A DNA stretch of 20,460 nucleotides from an uncultured Bacteroidales bacterium (GCA_946614205.1 CAMOGR010000134.1:1-20460); one strand, 5' to 3'; numbered from the stretch's first letter, positions 7,995 to 16,635 are shown. Notes: generated from the letters alone by a model not told the origin. Numbers and translations are program-made.

Positions 7995-8967
7995 AACCAT
8001 CGGCGTCCTCACCTCAGGAGGCGATGCTCCCGGAATGAACGCCGCCATCCGTGCCGTCACACGCACCGCACGCTTCCACGGCATAAACGTAATCGGCATC
8101 ATGCGCGGTTACCAGGGACTCATCGAGAATGAGTTCGTAAAATTCACCTCGTCGTCCGTATCCAACACCATCCAGCGCGGAGGCACCATACTCAAAACCG
8201 CCCGTTGCGGGGACTTCCTCACACCCGAGGGCCGCAAGAAGGCGTACGAGAACATGGTCAAGGCGGAGATGGACGCCCTGGTTGTCATAGGCGGCAACGG
8301 TTCCCTAACCGGCGCACAGCTGTTTGCCCGCGAGTACGACATCCCCATCATCGGCCTCCCCGGCACCATAGACAACGACCTCTACGGCACTGACTCCACG
8401 ATAGGCTACGATTCGGCACTCAACACAATCGTCGAGTGCGTGGACAAGATACGCGACACAGCCAACAGCCACGACCGCATATTCTTCATAGAGGTGATGG
8501 GACGCGACGCCGGTTTCCTGGCCCAGAACAGTGCCATAGCCTCCGGAGCCGAGGCCGCAATCATCCCCGAAGGGAACACCGACGTGGACCAGTTGGCCGA
8601 ATTCATCGAAAGGGGCAAGCGCAAGAGCAAGAACAGCGCCATCGTCCTCGTGAGCGAGGCCCATAAGAACGGCATCGGCGGAGCAATGTACTACGCTGAA
8701 CGTATCAAGAACGAATATCCCCAGTTCGACGCAAGGGTCACGATACTCGGCCACCTTCAGCGCGGCGGCACCCCCACGGCCTACGACAGGATACTCGCCT
8801 CCCGCATGGGCTATGCGGCTATCGAGGCCCTGCTTGAAGGCCAGCGCAACGTAATGATAGGCATAAAGAACGACGAAATCGTCTACGTGCCCATCTCACG
8901 CGCCGTGAAGATGGACAAGCCCATCAACAAGGAGCTCATCTCCGTGCTCAACGTGCTGTCAATGTAA
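7978..8967 (+). CDS. pfkA: ATP-dependent 6-phosphofructokinase
   Basis: This is a 329-residue protein, normal for the bacterial enzyme. It phosphorylates fructose 6-phosphate to fructose 1,6-bisphosphate in the cytosol, the committed step of glycolysis. Motifs in order: ATP loop GGDAPGMN (14-21), GGNGS (105-109), PGTIDND (128-134) with catalytic Asp132, and MGRDAGF (174-180). Gly129 before TIDND, rather than Lys, marks it as ATP- and not pyrophosphate-dependent. Asn107 stands where E. coli has Asp103 (GGDGS). The gene starts 17 bases inside the phosphatidyltransferase gene, so it is part of the same coupled run. Its 3' end overlaps the convergent phosphoesterase gene by nine bases, leaving no room for a separate terminator. 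Confidence 0.97.
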   Translation: MERTLKTIGVLTSGGDAPGMNAAIRAVTRTARFHGINVIGIMRGYQGLIENEFVKFTSSSVSNTIQRGGTILKTARCGDFLTPEGRKKAYENMVKAEMDALVVIGGNGSLTGAQLFAREYDIPIIGLPGTIDNDLYGTDSTIGYDSALNTIVECVDKIRDTANSHDRIFFIEVMGRDAGFLAQNSAIASGAEAAIIPEGNTDVDQLAEFIERGKRKSKNSAIVLVSEAHKNGIGGAMYYAERIKNEYPQFDARVTILGHLQRGGTPTAYDRILASRMGYAAIEALLEGQRNVMIGIKNDEIVYVPISRAVKMDKPINKELISVLNVLSM

Positions 8968-11229
8968 TTCTCCCCTGAACACCTCGACGAGCCGGTCGGG
9001 GTAATTGGATATGACCGCATCTACCCTGCAGTCGGCCATGCGGCGTATTTCGTCCACATCGTCCACCGTCCAGGGTACAACCCTTATGCCGAGGGCATGG
9101 CAGTACGCCACGTTCTCGTGCGTCACCACACTGTGATGGGGCGACCACCAGCGGGGCTGGAATGTCAGCAGGGAAAGGATTTCAGAAATCTCCGTGTGCT
9201 TCTCGTCGGTAAGGAAGGAAAGGTTCACCTCGGGATACTTGGAATGAACGTATTCCAGCGCCCTCGCGTCGAATGACTGCACGGTGAGACGGTCGCCGAG
9301 ATTGCAGGCGAGCAGGACCTCCATGCACTTGTCGCAGAACTCTTTGTATCCGGGCCAGTTCTTGCCCTCTCCCTTACCGGTACGGGACTTGATTTCTATG
9401 TTGTAACGCACCGGGGATAGCCCCTTCCGGGCCGCATAGTCTTCTGTGAAGCGAATGAGCTCGCTTGCAAGCGGCTTGCGCTCGGAGACCTTCTTCTGGT
9501 CGGGCCAGACATCTACATGCCTCAGACCGACTTCGTAACGGGCTATGCTGTCATACGGCATCCGATAGAGGTACTCCTTTGCATCTTCCTTCTGCACAAG
9601 GGAGCCGTCGGGACGTATCGAGTAGCGCGGATGGAAGTAGTTGTCGTGCGAGACCACCACGCAGCCGTCGGCAGAGAGCTGAAGGTCGAATTCGAGAGTA
9701 TTTACATTGAGGTCCAGGGCGTTGCGCATGGATGAGAAGGTGTTCTCGGGCATCAGGCCGGCACCTCCGCGATGGGCCTGCAGGTCGGTATACGAGCGCC
9801 TCAGGTCGAAGGTATGGCTCCAGCTGCGGCCGTCGGGGGCGCAGACTGTCATGGTGACGGACGACGCATACTGCGAAGGAGTGGCCACAAAATAATGCTT
9901 CAGGTCGATGGGGCGCTTGTATCCGGGAATGCGCGAAAAGTCCCCCTCGTAAACGCCGAGTATCTCTTCGCCATAGCTGACGGAGTAATCGAACTGCCTT
10001 TCGAGCACGCCCATGGGCACGCCGTCCTGGGTCCAGGTGCAGGTCCACCCGTCATCCGCCGCCCAGACGTTTGCGGCCACGCTGTTGCGGTGCAGCCAGC
10101 ACTTGTCCATGCCAATGAATTCCACCTGAGCGTCGTCGGGCCGGTCGATGCTGTGCCAGAAGCTGCTCAGGAAGCCGTCTATGGACGAGAAAATCTCGTA
10201 GCCCCTCGGAGAGCCGTCGCGGCACAGGTCGGTGGCCCACCAGGCCCCGCCGATTGCCGCGGCATTGTTGTCCACGATATTGTCGGCAATGCGGACTTTG
10301 TTCATCACGTGTGTGTGGCCGGAGAGGATGTCGACTCTGTAGCCGCGGAGCAGTTCCACCATGCGGCCGGCGTTTTCTATGTCTTCCCGGTTGTTCCTGA
10401 AGGCGAAGCGCATGGGACTGTGCTGCGCCAGGTAGATGTGCGTCCCCTCGGGGACATGCTCCAGCAGGCCCTTTACGAAGCCCAGGACTTCTTCGGAATA
10501 GCCCTCGGAGTATTTGTTGGAGGACTTGCCGGGGTCTTCCTTGCCGCTGGCCTTGAAGATGATGTCGTTCACGCCTATCACAAGGTCGGAGCCGAGCCAG
10601 AAGGCGTAGTTATATGGCCCGAAGGCGTCCTCGTAGGCCCCTGCGGCTGCGATTCCGTCCTTGTTCTGTATGAAATCGTGATTGCCTATGACGGCATAGA
10701 ACGGGATGCCGGTGCCCGCAATGGCCTTCTTGTATGAGTCGAACATCTCCAGCTTGTTCCAGGCTATGTCGCCAAGGGCGATGCCCGCCGTGGGGCGCTC
10801 GGCGCTGTACTTTTGCGCCATGCCGCGAAGGTCGCCGAGGGGCCTTCCGCAGAAGCGGCGAAGGTGTTTGCCGTTCTGCATCTGGGGGTCGGACACGGAA
10901 AAGAGGGTATAGTCGTTCCCCTCTCCGAAACGAAGCAGGTCGAAATCGAACTTCCCGGTACCCTTCAAAGGCAGGTAGAACTGGGGGGCGCCGGTGCCGT
11001 AGGGTGCGACATAGCCCGAGGGAGTTATGACGAACACGAAGCGGGCGTCCTTGTGGGTGTTGAAGACAAACGTACCGTCTGCCTTCGTGGTTGTAAAACG
11101 GTAGCCGTCGGATACGAGTACCCCGGCAAGGGGTGCGCCTTCGCCTTTGACTGTTCCTTTGACCCTCCTGGCATCGAGGGACAATACCGACAACAACAGT
11201 AACAGAGATAATACAATTCTTTTCTGCAT
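8959..11229 (-). CDS. Secreted calcineurin-like phosphoesterase fused to glycerophosphodiester phosphodiesterase
   Basis: This is a 756-residue protein with a Sec signal peptide (about 1-20). Residues 22-90 form a carboxypeptidase-regulatory-like N-domain. The metallophosphoesterase core covers about 105-330: motifs SDPQ (Asp114, with Gln in place of the usual His), LGDIAWN (Asp154), GNHD (182-185), His270 and GHTH (304-307). A C-terminal beta domain follows to about 475. Then comes a GDPD domain: AHRGG (His486, Arg487), PENT (494-497), LEFD (Glu513, Asp515), SHD (His528), IEIKS (Glu612, Lys614) and the WTVDD strand (720-724). GDPD releases glycerol 3-phosphate from glycerophosphodiesters, so the protein may act twice on phospholipid-derived or teichoic-acid-like substrates. 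It starts 8 bases after the upstream paralogue's stop. The fusion of both catalytic domains is unusual; the frame is continuous. Confidence 0.88.
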   Translation of the reverse strand: MQKRIVLSLLLLLSVLSLDARRVKGTVKGEGAPLAGVLVSDGYRFTTTKADGTFVFNTHKDARFVFVITPSGYVAPYGTGAPQFYLPLKGTGKFDFDLLRFGEGNDYTLFSVSDPQMQNGKHLRRFCGRPLGDLRGMAQKYSAERPTAGIALGDIAWNKLEMFDSYKKAIAGTGIPFYAVIGNHDFIQNKDGIAAAGAYEDAFGPYNYAFWLGSDLVIGVNDIIFKASGKEDPGKSSNKYSEGYSEEVLGFVKGLLEHVPEGTHIYLAQHSPMRFAFRNNREDIENAGRMVELLRGYRVDILSGHTHVMNKVRIADNIVDNNAAAIGGAWWATDLCRDGSPRGYEIFSSIDGFLSSFWHSIDRPDDAQVEFIGMDKCWLHRNSVAANVWAADDGWTCTWTQDGVPMGVLERQFDYSVSYGEEILGVYEGDFSRIPGYKRPIDLKHYFVATPSQYASSVTMTVCAPDGRSWSHTFDLRRSYTDLQAHRGGAGLMPENTFSSMRNALDLNVNTLEFDLQLSADGCVVVSHDNYFHPRYSIRPDGSLVQKEDAKEYLYRMPYDSIARYEVGLRHVDVWPDQKKVSERKPLASELIRFTEDYAARKGLSPVRYNIEIKSRTGKGEGKNWPGYKEFCDKCMEVLLACNLGDRLTVQSFDARALEYVHSKYPEVNLSFLTDEKHTEISEILSLLTFQPRWWSPHHSVVTHENVAYCHALGIRVVPWTVDDVDEIRRMADCRVDAVISNYPDRLVEVFRGELH

Positions 11230-11237
11230 CTTATTAA

Positions 11238-14200
11238 TTAATTCCAGTCAACGGTAAATGTCTTGGGGCGTGTCATGGTCTGGGTAGATACGTTGCCGAA
11301 GCGGTCGGTTACGGTAATCTCGAGAGTGGAAGTGGGGCTGGAGGCCTGCACCCGGAACATGTGCTGGTTGGTACCGGTGACGAATGCAGACGTGGCGCCG
11401 CTGCCGTTCTGGTAGCGGACAGCCTGGTAAGCCACCATGTGCATGGGGTCGTAGGCGTCAACCAACTTGGTGACGGTAAGCGACTTGCCGTTCTCGGTAA
11501 CTTTGATCTTGGTGGACGTGTCGTAATTCCACACGTTGATGTAAACGAGGTTCTCCGGGACTCCGGAAGTGCCTGCTGGCACGGCGTAGGAATACTGTCC
11601 GTCGCCGTTGGCCGCAATATTCTCGAACTCGGTCTTGTTGGTAGCCGAGGCTGCGGGACACCAGTTCGCGGCGGTCAGCGTGAACTCGTTGCGGTCGTAG
11701 GTCTTGAACTGGCAGTCGTCGTCGAGCCCGAAGCCCTTGTAGCGCCACTTCATGCTGCCAGAGGCGAGGTCGTAAACGGTATAACCCGCGGGAGAGCCGT
11801 CGCGGCCCACATTGTAGATGGTTGCGAGCGAGGAACCGTCGCCCCACGAAGCCTCTTTGCTGATGCTGAAGCGGCCCGTCCACCACCAGGTGGAGCAGAG
11901 GGCTCCGGTATTGTGCTCGAATACCTTGTCGGATACCTTGACGTTTGCGACGCAGTGGGTATGTCCCGACACGATGTGCACGTTGTGGTCGCCGAGTATG
12001 GGGTACAGCTTGTTGACGTAGGTGTTGTAAATGTAGCCACCGGTGGGGTTGTACGGCGTATGGATGGGCTCGTGCAGCGAGATTATCAGAGGCACGGACT
12101 CATCGACCCGGGCCAAGTCGGCCGTTATCCAGTCCAGGATATCCTGGGTCAGGCCGCCCGTGTCGGCACGTCCCGCAACGGTGCCGTCGTTGTTGCAGAT
12201 GACGTTGTCGAGCGAGATGATGTGGTACCCGCCGACGTTGAACGAATAGTAAGTGGGGCCGATTATCTGCTTGTAGGGAATTACGGTGTCCCAGTCGCCG
12301 GTGCCCCTGTAGTCGTGGTCGTGGTTGCCTATGGTATGCCAGATGGGGAACGACAGCCCGGCGAAATCGGTATTGACCTCCGACTTGTAGGCGGCAAGGT
12401 CGAAGTTGCATCCGGCAAGGCCCGAGGAATTGTCCCAGTAGAGGTCCCAGGTCATGTCGCCCAGGGTAAGTCCGTAGACTTTCTTGCCCTGGGAACGTAT
12501 GGAAAGCACACGTTTCTTGAGTTCATCGGTCTGCAGCCGGAACTGCTGAAGGTCGTGCAGGGCGTTGCGGTTGCAGAGGTGGAAGTCGCCGAGGGCCAGG
12601 AGCACACAGTCGGAATTGTCGACGGCATTGAGCGTGAAGTCGTGCCTTTCCCGGACGCCGGCATCGCTGCCGAGGGCCTGCCAGAACTGGGGGAAGACTC
12701 CGGACAGAGGCACTTCGTAGCCCTGCGGCTGGCTGATGAATACGTAGCCGTGGGCCTTGTCGGACTGCAGGCCGTACCATCCGTCGGCATCCGTGGTGAC
12801 GACAACGTATCCGTCGGACACAGGCACTCCCTCCACGGGGTGGCCGGAGCCGTCGAGCACGCGCCCGTAAACGTTGCCGCTTACAGCGGGGCCCTCGTGT
12901 ACCGAAACACGTATGTTGTCTATGAACCAGCGATACACGCCCGAAACCGAATAGCTGCTTACATTGGGCCGGACAGTGATGCGGGAGGCGCTTGTAATAC
13001 CTCTGAGCAGCAGGGTCTTGCGCTCCCAGGTGAGCTTTGATGCCTGGCTGAACGGAGCGCTGACGGCAAGGCCCGTATCAGAGCAGGTGCCGCCTCCGGT
13101 GATTTCGACTACGAACTCCTTTCCGGTATCCTGTACGCTCCAGTCGAAACTGAGGTCCACGTTGACGGAGCCCGACACGCCACTCATCGCCGGGAGGGTC
13201 AGGCAGTTGTGATAGTTGGTCTTGCCGAATTTGAGGTAATTCTCCTGGGCGTACAGCACCTTTGCGGCCTCATGCTGCTGGCGGTCGGCATACCCGAGAG
13301 CCGTAAACGCGGCACCGAGCCCGGATGCGTTCCAGGCCCAGATATTGGGCTGCTTGTACACAGGGGCCGCCGATGTGGAAGTGGACTTGCTGCCCACGGG
13401 GTCGAGGTTGTACTGGACGCGGTCGTGCGCGGTTGTATAGAGGAAAGAGTCCGCCGCTCCGTCGGCCATGCCGTCCCAGTAGCGGAATATCCAGTCGAAG
13501 CTGTCGCTGTAGAGAATGTCACTGACGGTGCATGAGGAGTCCAGGGTGATGGACAGAGTAGTGACCTTGCTGCTGGGGAGCTCGAGGTCGGAGGGCAGAC
13601 TGAAGGTCTTCACCACCTCGTGGCGGTCGGAAACTGCCGTAACCTTTACAGACGTGCCGGCCGCAATGCTTCCCGGGCTCACGATGAGGTAGACCTTGCT
13701 GCCGGGCGCAACGGGGGCCTCGGAGAAATCCGCGCTTACGTTGTCCCGGCTCCCGGACATGGGCTCGGAGGCCGCGTCGCCGGCGGAGAAGTCGTAACGG
13801 AAGGCTCCGGCAAGCGCACTGCCCGGCGCTTCGATGCGCAGGCTCTTCAGTCGGTCGCCGGAGAGGATGCCCGTCTGGTCCAGCAGGACGACCTCCAGAA
13901 TGGCTCCGACGCGGCGCATCCTGAGGGCGTCGGCGCTTGCAGAAGAACCGCTTACGCTGACGGACTGAGGCACGCTCACGAGTACGTCCGCCCTGGGGTC
14001 GAAGGTCCCCTCGGAGGGGAACTGGATGTACGGTATTTCGAGTCTGAGGACGCTGCCGCTTTCAGCCGAGAAGAAGGCCCTCGAAGGATAGAAGGCATAA
14101 AGCGTATGGGTGCCGGCAGTGGCGTTCACGACACCGGAAAAACTCCCTACGGGGCCGTCCGGCAGGGTGTTGGACAGCGTACCGTGTGCCGCCTGCGTTC

Positions 14201-14438
14201 CGGAACTCCAGGAGTCGAGGAACACGCCTATCTTGTCGGAAGCGCTCCAGCGGGGGGCGAACGCTCCGCCGGACTGCTCCATGTAAGTCTTGGACTGGGG
14301 CTCGGCCGTCGTTACGGTAAGGGTGACGGCTGGGCCGGCCGGTGTTGCATATTCAGCCTGCTGCGGCTCGAGTTCCTTGGTGCAGGAAGCCAGGAGAGCC
14401 AGACCTGAAAGGGCCGCGAAGAATAATCCTTTTCTCAT
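11238..14438 (-). CDS. Large lipoprotein with fimbrillin-like N-terminus and calcineurin-like phosphoesterase
   Basis: This is a 1066-residue protein. The start at 14438 is chosen over an ATG at 14444 because AAGGAGG (14446-14452) is 7 bases from the former and only 1 from the latter. The lipobox LASC gives Cys19. Residues about 35-300 resemble fimbrillin-type surface proteins of Bacteroidota (SKTYME, then WSASDKIGVF). Residues 305-515 look like a jelly-roll domain (ends WFIDNIRVSV). Residues 522-600 form a carboxypeptidase-regulatory-like domain. The phosphoesterase has GDFH (Asp618, His620), LGDMTWD (Asp661), GNHDHD (704-709), His789 and GHTH (825-828), followed by a C-terminal beta domain. 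All metal ligands are present. It is a tandem paralogue of the downstream gene without the GDPD. It probably acts at the cell surface on a phosphate ester; substrate unknown. Confidence 0.87.
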   Translation of the reverse strand: MRKGLFFAALSGLALLASCTKELEPQQAEYATPAGPAVTLTVTTAEPQSKTYMEQSGGAFAPRWSASDKIGVFLDSWSSGTQAAHGTLSNTLPDGPVGSFSGVVNATAGTHTLYAFYPSRAFFSAESGSVLRLEIPYIQFPSEGTFDPRADVLVSVPQSVSVSGSSASADALRMRRVGAILEVVLLDQTGILSGDRLKSLRIEAPGSALAGAFRYDFSAGDAASEPMSGSRDNVSADFSEAPVAPGSKVYLIVSPGSIAAGTSVKVTAVSDRHEVVKTFSLPSDLELPSSKVTTLSITLDSSCTVSDILYSDSFDWIFRYWDGMADGAADSFLYTTAHDRVQYNLDPVGSKSTSTSAAPVYKQPNIWAWNASGLGAAFTALGYADRQQHEAAKVLYAQENYLKFGKTNYHNCLTLPAMSGVSGSVNVDLSFDWSVQDTGKEFVVEITGGGTCSDTGLAVSAPFSQASKLTWERKTLLLRGITSASRITVRPNVSSYSVSGVYRWFIDNIRVSVHEGPAVSGNVYGRVLDGSGHPVEGVPVSDGYVVVTTDADGWYGLQSDKAHGYVFISQPQGYEVPLSGVFPQFWQALGSDAGVRERHDFTLNAVDNSDCVLLALGDFHLCNRNALHDLQQFRLQTDELKKRVLSIRSQGKKVYGLTLGDMTWDLYWDNSSGLAGCNFDLAAYKSEVNTDFAGLSFPIWHTIGNHDHDYRGTGDWDTVIPYKQIIGPTYYSFNVGGYHIISLDNVICNNDGTVAGRADTGGLTQDILDWITADLARVDESVPLIISLHEPIHTPYNPTGGYIYNTYVNKLYPILGDHNVHIVSGHTHCVANVKVSDKVFEHNTGALCSTWWWTGRFSISKEASWGDGSSLATIYNVGRDGSPAGYTVYDLASGSMKWRYKGFGLDDDCQFKTYDRNEFTLTAANWCPAASATNKTEFENIAANGDGQYSYAVPAGTSGVPENLVYINVWNYDTSTKIKVTENGKSLTVTKLVDAYDPMHMVAYQAVRYQNGSGATSAFVTGTNQHMFRVQASSPTSTLEITVTDRFGNVSTQTMTRPKTFTVDWN

Positions 14439-14445
14439 ATCCATC

Positions 14446-14451
14446 CCTCCT
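14446..14451 (-). promoter_or_regulatory. Strong Shine-Dalgarno that decides the lipoprotein start
   Basis: AGGAGG on the minus strand, overlapping the TAA of the small ORF (14451-14453) and ending 7 bases before the ATG at 14438. It is the best ribosome binding site I see in the window, and it suggests that translation of the small ORF and the large lipoprotein is coupled. Confidence 0.75.
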
Positions 14452-14603
14452 TAAAAGACGTAATCGCTGCCGTCATCGATGATTCCGGCCTCGCCGGAAG
14501 CACCTGCCCCGCCGACAAGATCGGCGAAGTCAAATTCTGCATCAAGCCCGGAGACGCAAATCTCCGGAGACTTGTATTCCGATGTTTTCATATTCATGCG
14601 CAT
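14451..14603 (-). CDS. Small 50-residue ORF ahead of the fimbrillin-like phosphoesterase gene
   Basis: An open frame of 50 codons on the minus strand; in-frame ATGs at 14603, 14597 and 14591 are all possible starts (50, 48 or 46 residues). The product has no signal peptide or membrane segment. Its N-terminus is basic and polar (MRMNMKTSEYKSPE), the middle is Gly/Ala-rich and acidic, and it ends DDGSDYVF. Short acidic ORFs of this kind often precede surface-protein genes in Bacteroidales, but I do not recognise a named family. It sits between a perfect -7 box (14641-14648) and a strong Shine-Dalgarno that overlaps its stop, so it is the first gene of the three-gene phosphoesterase unit. It could be a real peptide or a leader whose translation controls the next gene. 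Confidence 0.55.
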   Translation of the reverse strand: MRMNMKTSEYKSPEICVSGLDAEFDFADLVGGAGASGEAGIIDDGSDYVF

Positions 14604-14615
14604 TAGGCCTTGAAA

Positions 14616-14629
14616 CCGCCCTCTGGCGG
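14616..14629 (-). promoter_or_regulatory. Short GC hairpin in the leader of the phosphoesterase operon
   Basis: CCGCC (14616-14620) pairs with GGCGG (14625-14629) around a 4-base loop. It lies between the predicted transcript start (near 14636) and the small ORF, so it would form at the 5' end of the mRNA, perhaps stabilising it. Function is inferred. Confidence 0.4.
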
Positions 14630-14640
14630 CTTCCTGCTCA

Positions 14641-14648
14641 CAAATATA
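14641..14648 (-). promoter_or_regulatory. -7 box of the phosphoesterase operon promoter
   Basis: TATATTTG on the minus strand is a perfect match to TAnnTTTG. A TTGA (14667-14670) about 19 bases upstream is a weak -33 element and overlaps the 3' end of the GH51 gene. The predicted leader to the small ORF is about 30 bases. Confidence 0.6.
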
Positions 14649-14656
14649 CGAAAAAA

Positions 14657-16192
14657 CTATCTGATTTCAAGCACGGCCACGCTCGCCGCCGGAAGCGTAA
14701 GCTTCACCGTCCGGCCGTTGCAGCGTATGCCGTCCAGGGGAACCGGAGCCACGGTGGGGGCCTTCCCGAACTCGTTGTGGGCCGACAGCGATGAAGCCTT
14801 GAGAATCTCGCCGCTGGCGCTCTCCGGCCTGAGGGAATCGAAGCTCAGTTCCACCGTCACCTGTTTGTCAGCCAGCGGATTGGCGAGCGTGACATGAACG
14901 GCTCCGGATGCATCCCGGGACGACGCAGCTGTGAAATCATCCGCCGTGCGGCCGTCTTCGGAGACAATCTTCCCGCAGGAATAACTGACCGGGACGCGGG
15001 TGGCGTCCTGATGCACGCTGAACATGCGGAACACGTGATACGTGGGCGTGAGGACCATCCGGGGACCGTCGGTAAGGACCATCGCCTGCAGCACGTTGAC
15101 CACCTGGGCGATGTTGGCCATCTTGAGACGTTCCACGAAACGGGTGAATATGTTCAGATTGACGGCTGCGACCATGGCGTCCCGCATGGTGTTCTGCTGG
15201 AAAAGGTGACCGGGGTTGGAGCCCTGCTCCACATCGAACCAGGTCCCCCACTCGTCAAGCAGCAGCGCAACTTTGCGCTGCGGGTCATACTCGTCCATTA
15301 TAGCGATATGCTTGCGGAGAATATCCTCTATGGCGGCGGTAGTTGTGAGGGTGGTGTAATACTCGGAGGTCGTGAATCCGGTGGCGCTGCCCTTGTGCGC
15401 CCAGTCCTTCACGGTATAATAATGGACCGACAGTCCGTCCATGACGTCCTTCGCATTTCTCATCATCGTGCGGGTCCATTCGTAATCGTCGCCCGAGGCG
15501 CCGCATGCAACCTTGAACAGGGTGTTGGAGCCATAGTTGCGGGTGTAAAGGGAATAGCGCTTGTAGACGTCGGAATAATATTGGGCGGTCATGTTGCCTC
15601 CGCATCCCCAGGTCTCGTTGCCTATGCCGATGTACTTCACCTTCCAGGGCTCGGTGCGGCCGTTCCGTCCGCGCATTTCAGCCAATGAGCCGGCGGAGGC
15701 GGTCATGTATTCAACCCATTTGGCAAGCTCTTCCACGGTGCCGGAGCCGACATTGCCGCTGATGTACGGTTCGCACCCGAGCATCTCGCAAAGGTTCAGG
15801 AACTCATGCGTGCCGAAGGAATTGTCTTCCAGGGTGCCTCCCCAGTTGTTGTTGACAATGCTGCGGCGGCCCTCCCTCGGACCTATTCCTTCCATCCAGT
15901 GATACTCGTCGGCAAAACAGCCTCCTGGCCAGCGCAGGACCGGAATGCGCAGCGCCTTCAGTGCCTCAAGGACGTCGGTGCGGTAGCCGTCCGTGTTGGG
16001 TATGGAGGAATCGGGGCCCACCCAGATGCCCTCGTAGATGCATCTGCCAAGATGTTCGGAAAACTGGCCGAAAAGTTCTGCCGGGATGACGGGCTCGCCC
16101 GCGGCGTTCTCGTGTACCGACACTTTTACCTGGGAGGCCGCCGGCAGGCTCACGGCCACGGCTGCCAGAAAGATTGTAAGAAATCTATTCAC
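14657..16192 (-). CDS. GH51 alpha-L-arabinofuranosidase, secreted
   Basis: Start: I choose GTG at 16192 (511 residues). The in-frame GTG at 16210 lies within the -7 box 16210-16217 and thus upstream of the predicted transcript start; no ATG fits. From 16192 the protein begins with a clear signal peptide ([20 protein letters not shown]), so it acts in the periplasm or outside. The barrel has the RWPGG strand, acid/base Glu193 in IGNETWG and nucleophile Glu314 in LLDEWGTW, the GH51 arrangement. A C-terminal beta domain ends at VLEIR. It removes arabinofuranosyl side groups from arabinoxylan or arabinan. It is transcribed divergently from the DUF486 gene and appears to be a single-gene unit, because a separate promoter lies just past its stop. 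Full length, no defects seen. Confidence 0.9.
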   Translation of the reverse strand: MNRFLTIFLAAVAVSLPAASQVKVSVHENAAGEPVIPAELFGQFSEHLGRCIYEGIWVGPDSSIPNTDGYRTDVLEALKALRIPVLRWPGGCFADEYHWMEGIGPREGRRSIVNNNWGGTLEDNSFGTHEFLNLCEMLGCEPYISGNVGSGTVEELAKWVEYMTASAGSLAEMRGRNGRTEPWKVKYIGIGNETWGCGGNMTAQYYSDVYKRYSLYTRNYGSNTLFKVACGASGDDYEWTRTMMRNAKDVMDGLSVHYYTVKDWAHKGSATGFTTSEYYTTLTTTAAIEDILRKHIAIMDEYDPQRKVALLLDEWGTWFDVEQGSNPGHLFQQNTMRDAMVAAVNLNIFTRFVERLKMANIAQVVNVLQAMVLTDGPRMVLTPTYHVFRMFSVHQDATRVPVSYSCGKIVSEDGRTADDFTAASSRDASGAVHVTLANPLADKQVTVELSFDSLRPESASGEILKASSLSAHNEFGKAPTVAPVPLDGIRCNGRTVKLTLPAASVAVLEIR

Positions 16193-16203
16193 TGCAATAT
16201 GTA

Positions 16204-16237
16204 TTTGCACAAAGATATGAATTTATCAGTATCTTTG
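16204..16237 (+). promoter_or_regulatory. Promoter of the DUF486-SDR genes
   Basis: TTTG (16204-16207) and a perfect -7 box TATCTTTG (16230-16237) with 22 bases between. The ATG at 16258 is 20 bases past the box, so the leader is about 15 bases. It is back to back with the GH51 promoter. Confidence 0.6.
16210..16217 (-). promoter_or_regulatory. -7 box of the GH51 promoter
   Basis: TATCTTTG on the minus strand, identical to the -7 box of the opposite promoter, so the two form a perfect 8-bp inverted repeat with a 12-base spacer. It ends 17 bases before GTG 16192. No good -33 TTTG is seen on this strand. Confidence 0.55.
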
Positions 16238-16257
16238 CCGCATAAATTTTTGACGCT

Positions 16258-16626
16258 ATGCAAGGAATTTGGACAGTCGTGATGCTGCTGTTTTCCAACG
16301 TATTCATGACTTTCGCCTGGTACGGCCACCTGAAACTGCAGGAGATGAAAATCTCCACCGGCTGGCCTCTCATACTCATCATCCTCTTCTCCTGGGGGAT
16401 AGCTTTCTTTGAATACTGCCTCACCGTGCCCGCCAACCGCATCGGCTTCCAGGGCAACGGAGGCCCGTTCAACCTGATGCAGCTCAAGGTCATACAGGAG
16501 GTCATATCGCTTACAGTCTTCACCGTCATAGTCACCTTCCTTTTCAAGGGCCAGCCCGTCCAGTGGAACCACCTGGCCGCCTTCGCCTGCATGGTGCTTG
16601 CGGTATTTTTCGTTTTCATAAAATAG
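16258..16626 (+). CDS. DUF486 family membrane protein
   Basis: This is a 122-residue protein, almost entirely hydrophobic, with four probable membrane helices (about 4-22, 35-53, 80-97 and 103-121) separated by short polar loops. The pattern FAWYGHLK near residues 19-26, the central FEYCLTVPANRIG and the loop before LMQLKVIQEVISL match the conserved DUF486 family as I know it. These small inner-membrane proteins resemble half of a drug/metabolite transporter; their substrate is unknown. The gene starts after its own promoter, and the SDR gene follows after 9 bases, so the two are probably cotranscribed. Full length for the family. Confidence 0.88.
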   Translation: MQGIWTVVMLLFSNVFMTFAWYGHLKLQEMKISTGWPLILIILFSWGIAFFEYCLTVPANRIGFQGNGGPFNLMQLKVIQEVISLTVFTVIVTFLFKGQPVQWNHLAAFACMVLAVFFVFIK

Positions 16627-16635
16627 CAGACAGAA

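Noticed and set aside
9772..13040. Long plus-strand open frames (9772-10737 and 11361-13040) antisense to the two phosphoesterase genes
   Set aside because: Low-complexity valine/glycine-rich products without domains, explained by codon bias of the opposite strand.
16217..16282. 21-codon plus-strand ORF (ATG at 16217) overlapping the DUF486 start
   Set aside because: It contains the DUF486 -7 box itself and has no promoter of its own with a proper TAnnTTTG match.
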